64,000 nucleotides of DNA, from NCBI GenBank assembly GCA_012934845.2, contig WNNJ02002477.1:25409-89408 (forward strand), given 5' to 3'. The translations under genes and the position numbers were made by a program. The stretch comes from Pomphorhynchus laevis (taxonomy: Eukaryota > Acanthocephala > Palaeacanthocephala > Echinorhynchida > Pomphorhynchidae). The stretch's first letter is position 1, and every line of letters begins with the position of its first letter. The notes under the pieces are model-generated. The model had not been told where the DNA came from. It saw only the letters and a list, made by a program, of their open reading frames with translations, and did no database searches. Shown here piece by piece: positions 57,030-64,000 of the stretch.

Positions 57030-57655
57030 CTATAAACCGAGAATACAAAATGTATCGATTTGCAAAATTGAATTTCAGTAAAGCATGCAAATCATTAAAA
57101 TATTTTGTAAATTCGGCATTCCAGATGTAAACATTAGTGATAAGTAAGCAGTTTCGCACTTAAGCTTTACAATCAAAATGCTATTCAAATGAATAAAAAT
57201 ATCAGAAATGTCATTGGATCTTGAATATTAAGAATAAATATCATAACTATATTTGGTACGAAAAATGAAATTATAACGGAGAAATTTCATTACATTTTAT
57301 ATTTAAAATACTTTTCAAATTCATCTGACTGCGTCTCGTCCGCTTGGCTGTAAAACATTTGAATTTTTTTATTTTTTGAAAAAAATCGATGTAAAATTGT
57401 TCAAATTTAAAGAATGAAATTTAACTAATGAAACGTCAATACTGCATTTACGATTATACATTAAAATACTGTAATTTTAATACTACCATGAGGAATAAAC
57501 CAAAATCATTATGCAATCACTTATAAATTGCACATAGACCTATCTAAAATCTATATTGTCAATTGTGAACTTCATGAGATCTGTCAGATTTTGTAGCGCC
57601 CCACATATAAGTAGGTTAATGCCATTTACAAAAATAGTTTTATTAACAACGCCGC

Positions 57656-57691
57656 TAGGTGCCAGTCCATTAAGTATTAAACTGGCACCTA
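57656..57691. repeat. Inverted repeat at the 5' edge of a LINE fragment
   Basis: TAGGTGCCAGT and ACTGGCACCTA are perfect 11-bp complements around a 14-base loop. GC-rich LINE sequence starts just after it. Confidence 0.8.
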
Positions 57692-58660
57692 ATGCCAATA
57701 TCCTCTTCGTGGAGTGGCCCAAATAACGTATGTTCGACATCCTTCGATCAACGGCTGAATAATTGGCCGGCTCGCACCAGCCGTAGGGATAGTTCTTTCA
57801 TATACTATCCCAGATCCCTCCGATGGCTTCAACGGCGAATTAGACAATGGACAAAAAGGCGGAAGAGAGTCACGGAGGCCTTTTTCCTTACAGTAGCAAT
57901 GCTGGATCATCAAAGGATATTGGGAACGGGATATAGCCGAACAAGCAAAATCACTCCGATTAGTGCGAAGAACAACGGTCAATTTACCACTGACCGGAGG
58001 AGTTTTCATTGTCGGGTGCCATTGACCAGGCAGTTATACGGAGACAGCGAAATAGGCATCAACATCCGAAGCGGACTAACCTTAATGTACGAACGTGGAA
58101 TGTCTCTCGCTGACGGGGATGGAACCAGAATTAGTTGGAGAGATGGTTAGCTTTGGTCTTGAAATATTCGGAGTGACTTCTCTTCACTATTCTGGAACTG
58201 GAACTAAACTTTTGGATCAAGGCTGGACCTTGAACTATTCTAGAGTTACCAACGGAAAGCTACGAAAGGTGGGTGTAGGGATACTTACAAGTTCCCGGTT
58301 GTCGTTTGTGGTAGAGGTTTAACCCAGTGAACGAAAGGCTGGCGTATCTGAGACTTTTAGTCAAAGAGGGAAAGGGGAATAACTGTTGTGTGTGCGTATG
58401 CTCCAAATATTGTCTCGGAATACGCAGCCTCCGTGGAAGATCTTCAGGCTCTGCTTAATAGTACTCTTGTTGGAGATTCCCTCGTTATTTTGGGTGACTT
58501 CAATGCTCATGTTGGTAGTGACACTAGCACTTAGAAAAGGAGTGTTGGAAAGGAACGGACTCTCTGATCTGAATGCGAGTGGTGTTGAATTATTGCACTT
58601 TTGTTCTCGTAACAATTTGTGCATAACCGGGTTCGCTATGACTGTAGACGGATAAAGCTA
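57691..58660 (+). pseudogene. LINE fragment: 5' region and endonuclease
   Basis: GC-richer than its surroundings. Near 58020-58655, in shifted frames: ELVGEMVSFGLEIFGVTSLH, GTKLLDQGWTLNYSRV, VGVGILTSSRLSFVVEV, then SLVILGDFNAHVGSDTST and ERNGLSDLNASGVELLHFCS. These are blocks of an APE-type LINE endonuclease (L-G-D-F-N-A-H-V-G). Stops and frameshifts are present and the element stops at about 58660 before any RT. The family is distinct from A, B and C. Confidence 0.75.
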
Positions 58661-58750
58661 CCAAGGAAACAATAAAATTATCGTACTTTGAGCTAAGTAT
58701 AAATTATTTCAGAATTTCGAAAACATACAAAAATGTCATGCATTCAAAAA

Positions 58751-58778
58751 TGCAATCATTCATTTTTGAATGATTGCA
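58751..58778. repeat. Short inverted repeat
   Basis: TGCAATCATTCA and TGAATGATTGCA pair perfectly around four T residues. It lies about 100 bp beyond the 3' end of LINE A copy 4. Confidence 0.8.
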
Positions 58779-59376
58779 TTCAAAAATTAAATAATCCCTT
58801 CATGCAAGATATATTATACAAATTATATTACTTAAATTATTATAATTTAGTTCCCAGGTTCGTTAAAAAAGATTTATTTTTAGGTGGCAAATGCGTGCCG
58901 GCGCACACTTACATGAACACAACAACAAAAAACAAAAATCTAAATCATGTGTTGAGGAGGTGGGTACGGAGGCGGCATTTAAAGGTAATAAAGAAGAGAG
59001 CGCGGCGGACGTCGAGTGGGAGCTGATTCCAGGCGAGTGGGCGGCGACATAGAAGGGTCGGAGACCGTAGTTGTTAGAGTAATTCGAAACGTAGAGTAAG
59101 AGGGAATTACGAGAACGCAGTGATAGAGAGAGGTGGGGCGATTGTCGTCTAAGAAAGGATGATTGATGAACGCTGGACAGCCGACAGCGATGAGACGAAA
59201 AGTTACGATAAGAAGGCGGAGTTGTACACGGATGTAGTTGGTAGACCAGGAAAGTTGAGCAAGATATGTGGATGTGTGGTTAAATAAACGGAGACGTAAA
59301 GCACTCGAACGGCTGAGTTGATGATGCGTTGTAGGGTAGGATGATGGATTTTGGAGAATTGGCGAAAAGAAGCTGC

Positions 59377-59458
59377 CTATTCTTTTGAGAATCTGCCAAT
59401 TCTTTTGAAAAACTGCCAATTATTTTGAAAAACTGCCAATTATTTTGAGAATTGGCGG
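59377..59458. repeat. Short tandem repeat inside LINE A copy 4
   Basis: Four consecutive degenerate copies, about 20-21 bp each, of a TGCCAATTCTTTTGA / TGCCAATTATTTTGA unit. Other family A copies have a single such segment (plus-strand equivalent GCCAATTCTCCAAAATC at 822). Confidence 0.8.
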
Positions 59459-59548
59459 TAATCGATTTTAGGAAAAGGAACGATGAAGGAAGAGACATAC
59501 ATGAACGGAAGTCGATAAGGGGGCGGATACGGCGGATGTACGGAGAAT

Positions 59549-59600
59549 TAAGTTAGACGAGCGGGCCTTGTCACGGACGAAGGCCCGCTCGTCTAACTTA
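59549..59600. repeat. Perfect 21-bp inverted repeat inside LINE A copy 4
   Basis: Arms TAAGTTAGACGAGCGGGCC-TT (59549-59569) and AA-GGCCCGCTCGTCTAACTTA (59580-59600) around a 10-base loop. One arm is the normal family A segment after the V-R-D-K codons; the other is an inverted copy replacing the expected upstream sequence. Confidence 0.92.
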
Positions 59601-60130
59601 GGAGGAAGAATATGTTAGGTTGACGGGGAGGATCCACATTATTTTGGACTTCTCTGGGTTTAGGACGAGACCAAGATGGGAGAGACGTTCGTAGATAGAA
59701 GAAAGACAATTTGGACAGAATTTGCAATATCGTATATGCGATGGGCGGGTGCATTAGCATATATGATAATGTCATCAGCGTATTGTATGACGTTAAAGGA
59801 GTAAGGTTTGATGAACGGAGAGAGATCGCTAAATAGAAGTGAGAAAATCTGGGTTCCTAGTATTGAACCTTTGGGATCCCGCAGAAAATAGTGATGGGAG
59901 AAGAGGATGATGAATTTGAACAGACGCGAAAGGAACGGTCGGAGAGATATGAGGCAAACCATGCTACGTAGGAGGAAAAAAGCCGTAAACATAACGAAGG
60001 CGAGAAAGGAGGATAGAGTGGTCGACGATGTCGAAGGCGGATGAGAGGTCGAGGGAGATGAGAACACTATATAGATCCTTGTCATGAAAAATGAGTAGGT
60101 CGTTATAAACTTTTATGCAGGCGATTTCTG

Positions 60131-61335
60131 TTGAGTGAATATGGCTAGAATAATCGTAATCAGCTTTCTGTGGACATAGGTAACCAAAAAATCAAAAGAA
60201 ATAAAAAAATATTAAAATACGGTTAATCTCTCACCTTTTAAATTAGTAAAGTAATTTTAAAATTTTGATATTTTATAAATAATATTAATGTTATTTAATA
60301 TTTAATACTTCCGAAATTTCGAAAAAATATGAGAAAGTAATGCTAAACCGAGTTCAAATTTGAGAGTCTACCATAAACATAGTAAAATAATCATTATTTC
60401 TATACAATATTTCTATACAAATATACAATATTTCCATAATCAATATTTCTATACAAAATTTAATCATTGATCTTTTTAAATATAATTTATAATCTGTTAC
60501 GAATTATGTATTATTATTTCTAGGTCATATTCGAAATATCATTGTAGTTTTATACCGTGGTGTATGGAGAAGCTATTTAAATGTAGATCATCATAATATT
60601 TTGCCATTTTGTAATTACTTGGAGTTAAAGAATTTTAAAATTAATTAAGCCAAATTTCGCCTTAAATATATAAATTGACAACAAGATGTTCAAAGTTAAC
60701 TGTCAAAGAGTTATAGAGTTATAATAAAGAACTTATCTTAGTGATTTAAACTTTGAAAGAAAATTGTCCAACTTAGAAGTGCATTTGGTTATACTGTTGT
60801 ACAAGTTGAGACCGAAATTCGATAATTTCGATATTATTTCTGAAAATTATTTTTAATAAAATAGCACTTGAAATATATTCTTTAAATTATTATAAAATGT
60901 ATTTTTAAAGCTTTAATTTTGAACATTTTTATCAGTGAGACTAAAAGACGAAAACGAAAATTGATTTATTTTGATTGTTCTTTGAACAAAATTGACAACA
61001 TTGGAATCATTTATAATTTAATTTCAGATTACTTTCTAAACTACCGAAATCCTTGGCAATAATGATCGCAGGCGGTCTCAAAATATCTGGATTGAATGTT
61101 CATTTAAGTGATAAATAATTTAATGTGTATAATATATACAAAAATCTACATGTATGTATTATTATCATTGTAAAATTAACATATTTGATAACATTACAAT
61201 GAACCAAGTTTAATATTCATCAATTATCTATATGATTCATTATTAAATAATTTATTATTTAATAAAATTTTTTATTATTTAATTATTTAATAGTGCATTA
61301 TTTAATAATATATTAAATAATATAATATATTATTA
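60131..61335. other. AT-rich intergenic region
   Basis: No gene or repeat family recognised. The last 120 bases are A/T-only low complexity. Confidence 0.6.
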
Positions 61336-61339
61336 TATT

Positions 61340-62375
61340 ATATTAATAATAATGCATTATTCGATCGCGTTCCACACGAGGTTATCTGGTATGCGTTGAG
61401 ATGGCGCAAAATACCGGAAGAGCTTGTTGAGTGGGTATGGATGTTAAATACAAGACAGACTGGTCACGTGTGCACATCAGTTGTGATGTTTGAAAGATTT
61501 CCTAGTCACCGAGGGGTTCATCAGGGATCGGCACTTTCACCAGTGCTATTCATTCTTGTTATGAACGCGCTGACGCACTACCTGAAAAGACTTGGACTGT
61601 ACTATACGCTGACGACGTTATGATAGCGTCTATTGACTGGAATGACCTTCAGAACCAGGTTAAAGCATGGAGTACCCGGCTCAAACAGTTTAGTCTACGC
61701 CTCGACGTCCGACATACCGAATATTTAACGACAGACACTGATGATGGACTTACGATCAGGGTCGAGGAGCAAGACCTTATTCGGGCGTCAACATTCAGAT
61801 ACCTTGAATCCACCATTACAGCGGACGGCAATATTCATACAAAGATTGCGACTCTAATAAACGCAGCATTAATGAAGTGTAGATCAGTAACCGGTGTCTT
61901 ATGCGATCCCAAAATTAAAGATCGCATAAAAGCAAAGGTTTACAGAAATGTAGTCAGACCCGTCGCGATTTATGGCTCCGAATACTGGCCAATGACCAAA
62001 TATGAACAACGTCTATTCGTAACGTTTGAGGCCAAGATGTTTAGGTGGACTGCCGGAGTTACGCGTATAGATCATATTCGGAATAATGATGTCATGGTAA
62101 AATTTGGTGTAGTGCAAATATGCGACAAGTTTCGCGAAACTCGATTACTGTGGTACAGTCACGTGCTCCGCGCTTATAATGATACAGAGCAAGGATTATG
62201 TTGACCTTAAAGTGGAAGGAAAATGCCCGAAATAAAGACCAAAATAGCTTTGGATCGACCCCGTAAGCCGGAATTTTGCACGCATTGGCCTGCAACTATG
62301 AGACGCCGCAGACCGCATGAAGTAGACAAGTATTCAAAAGTAGCGGACCCCGCCATCATACGGGACAAACGCTGA
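61340..62375 (+). pseudogene. RTE-type LINE, 3' half of ORF2
   Basis: Frame 61396-61623 gives RWRKIPEELVEWVWMLNTRQ, FPSHRGVHQGSALSPVLFIL and the start of the catalytic block, where a frameshift turns Y-A-D-D-V into YYTLTTL at 61610. Frame 61620-62204 continues with LRLDVRHTEYLTTD, STFRYLESTITADGNI, VVRPVAIYGSEYWPMTK, MFRWTAGVTRIDHIRN and LLWYSHVLRA. The tail near 62310 reads KVADPAIIRDKR. These blocks match RTE-like reverse transcriptases. It is truncated 5' within RT motif A (ALFDRVPHEVIWYAL). One frameshift and one stop near 62204 inactivate it. Confidence 0.88.
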
Positions 62376-64000
62376 AGAAATAGAAAATTTTATTATTAAA
62401 TAATGTATCCATGAAGTAAATTTAAATATTTACATGTGATAGTTATGCTTTAATTATTTTCGTGCATCAAGTTCCTACTTAAATACCGCTTTAACAGTGT
62501 AAATTTGTGCTGGTCGTTACTATACAGAATCTACAAACTTTACAAGACCTATCGGAAACATTTAAAGCTGCTTCTTAAAATACTATTAGGAAGAGATATA
62601 CGCTTCTATTGTATCAATTTTAATCGAACTGCTACGTTTAAAATTTCTAATTCAGCATTCGAGTACATCCTTGTAGAGTAAACTATCACACAGCAAATCT
62701 AAATGCAAGTTAATCTACATTAAAATTATTTTATTATTGCATATTATATGCAAAAATATAAATATAATATAAATGCAATATATGCAATTATTTTCTGATT
62801 CTGTTTCACAATCAAAATTTCAAATCGGTCGTCGTGTCAAATTAGATAATGTCCATTATGCAAATCAGAATCCTTGATTTGAATTCGCACTACAGTCAAT
62901 GAGTTTTTAATTATTTGACAAGGCCATCACATTTTGTGAAGATAGAAAAATATTAATATAAAATGTATCTAAATTGAGGGTCAGTTTTTCAATCTGTTGT
63001 TTTAATCACTGCAGGCATTCAATTATTAGAAACAATTTTGAAGATTAAAATACTTGTTGAGAAGCTGGCAAACGAATCACATACAGTATCTATTATTGAT
63101 AAATTCGTCTTCAAATTGAATTAGCAATGAATTGCTTGAGTAGAATGTGGTGTAGCAAGAGCTTTTTATTCAATTGTTTCACCGTAGGGTATCTTCGTAA
63201 TCTATCTCGGTGCCCTGTTTATCCTACATATGAACAATGAAAAGTCAATAGCCAGTGATCAATGGATGCAGATAATTGCAATTTCCTGTGAGCACTACTC
63301 GACGCATCGTTGATAGCTGTTCACAATCATCCCTGTTGGACATTGTTTTTATTTCACTTGCACACAAAGCCTATTTTTTGGTATTGGCATACAAAATAGA
63401 TCATACAAGTCTACCCTACCTACCACTCTCGTTAGCAAGATGGCAAATGAATGAAATTTTGCATTGTACGTACGTTTTATCTAATATCAACTAAGTAATT
63501 GCCGAATGCAAAATTAAAGATACATGCTGTTATTAGTATTGTTCAATTATGGCACAACACATTGCAAATACTCATCGTTTGCTTTATTTATATTCTATTT
63601 GGTAGGATATGACGATTCGTAATGTGAAAAATTAATTAAATGAATCTTTAAAATTAAATATTTTTTGAACAATTGTAGGTAGAAATTATAAAACAATTTT
63701 TGTTAACAAAATAATAAATTATAAGCAATTATTAGTTCCTAAATGATGATTTAATAACATATTTTTAAATGACGTTCATTATATTTAATGAATGTGCTAT
63801 ATTAATTAATATGATCATTAAAGAATTCGTATTTAAAATAATCTTCATCTACATATATTTATGTATTAATATTATTTTAATATGTTATAATTAATATGTT
63901 AATTTATTATATTATTAATTATATTCTTTGTCTTTATGACACAACACATTGCAAATACTGATCGTTTACTATATATATTATTATAATATAAATAAAGTAA
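62376..64000. other. AT-rich terminal region without recognised genes
   Basis: Small ORFs such as 63276-63494 have no conserved motif. A phrase near 63545 (GGCACAACACATTGCAAATACTCATCGTTTGCT) recurs at about 63937-63970 with changes; otherwise nothing is seen. Confidence 0.55.

Larger units (their letters stand above)
58885..60130 (-). pseudogene. LINE family A copy 4, rearranged
   Basis: On the minus strand, frame 59660-60085 has the start of the RT with a damaged GVPQGS block and QYADDIIIYANAPAHRIYDI. Then come a rearranged thumb region and the C-terminal part (RLFNHTSTYLAQLSWSTNYI) in frame 58979-59419. The 3' UTR runs to about 58885 and includes TGCGTGCCGGCGCACAC. Two oddities are a 21-bp-arm inverted repeat at 59549-59600 and a short tandem repeat at 59377-59458. 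Non-functional. Confidence 0.85.

Noticed and set aside
57290-57360. A further NOC3L exon upstream (QADETQSDEFEK)
   Set aside because: Joining it to the next exon produces an immediate stop, and it does not match the expected NOC3L segment.

Overview
This window is AT-rich nuclear DNA from an animal. Genes have spliceosomal GT-AG introns. The set includes a JADE-type PHD-finger protein, a family characteristic of animals, plus PSMA3, SSU72, SH3BGRL-like and NOC3L homologs, and there are many non-LTR and Penelope-like retroelement remains. Introns are bimodal: many of about 43-68 nt, others of 1-4 kb packed with repeats. A small, perhaps parasitic, AT-rich invertebrate is my guess; the sequence does not fix the taxon.

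Layout. 1-14 kb is a graveyard of LINEs from at least three families. Family A (CR1/L2-like) has copies at 60-1260 (+), 1790-2700 (-), 13.57-14.01 kb (-) and 58.9-60.1 kb (-). Family B (CR1/Jockey-like, PHD-containing ORF1) is nearly full length at 2.7-6.95 kb (-). Family C (Jockey/R1-like with a zinc-knuckle ORF1) lies at 8.4-12.0 kb (+). All carry stops or frameshifts.

14.7-40.9 kb holds three host genes, all on the plus strand. PSMA3 (9 exons, 253 aa) is followed only 89 nt later by a JADE-family gene (10 exons, 571 aa), with a splice acceptor directly before the JADE ATG. After 3.7 kb comes SSU72 (5 exons, 191 aa). All three reconstruct with no frame conflict. The long introns carry a Penelope-like fragment, copies of a short interspersed repeat (family S) and local duplications.

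41-57 kb contains a small acidic Ser/Tyr-rich ORF (-), two foldback elements and a striking single-exon 1415-aa gene. The latter has an SH3BGRL-type thioredoxin fold at its N terminus and a disordered, highly charged tail made of nine almost perfect 104-aa repeats. Tandem AT-rich repeats and a three-exon fragment of a NOC3L-like gene (-) follow. 57-64 kb has more LINE fragments (an endonuclease piece, family A copy 4, an RTE-type RT) and AT-rich DNA with no recognisable gene.

Recurring themes are snap-back inverted repeats inside LINE copies and short minus-strand motifs that resemble hammerhead-ribozyme cores of Penelope-like elements.
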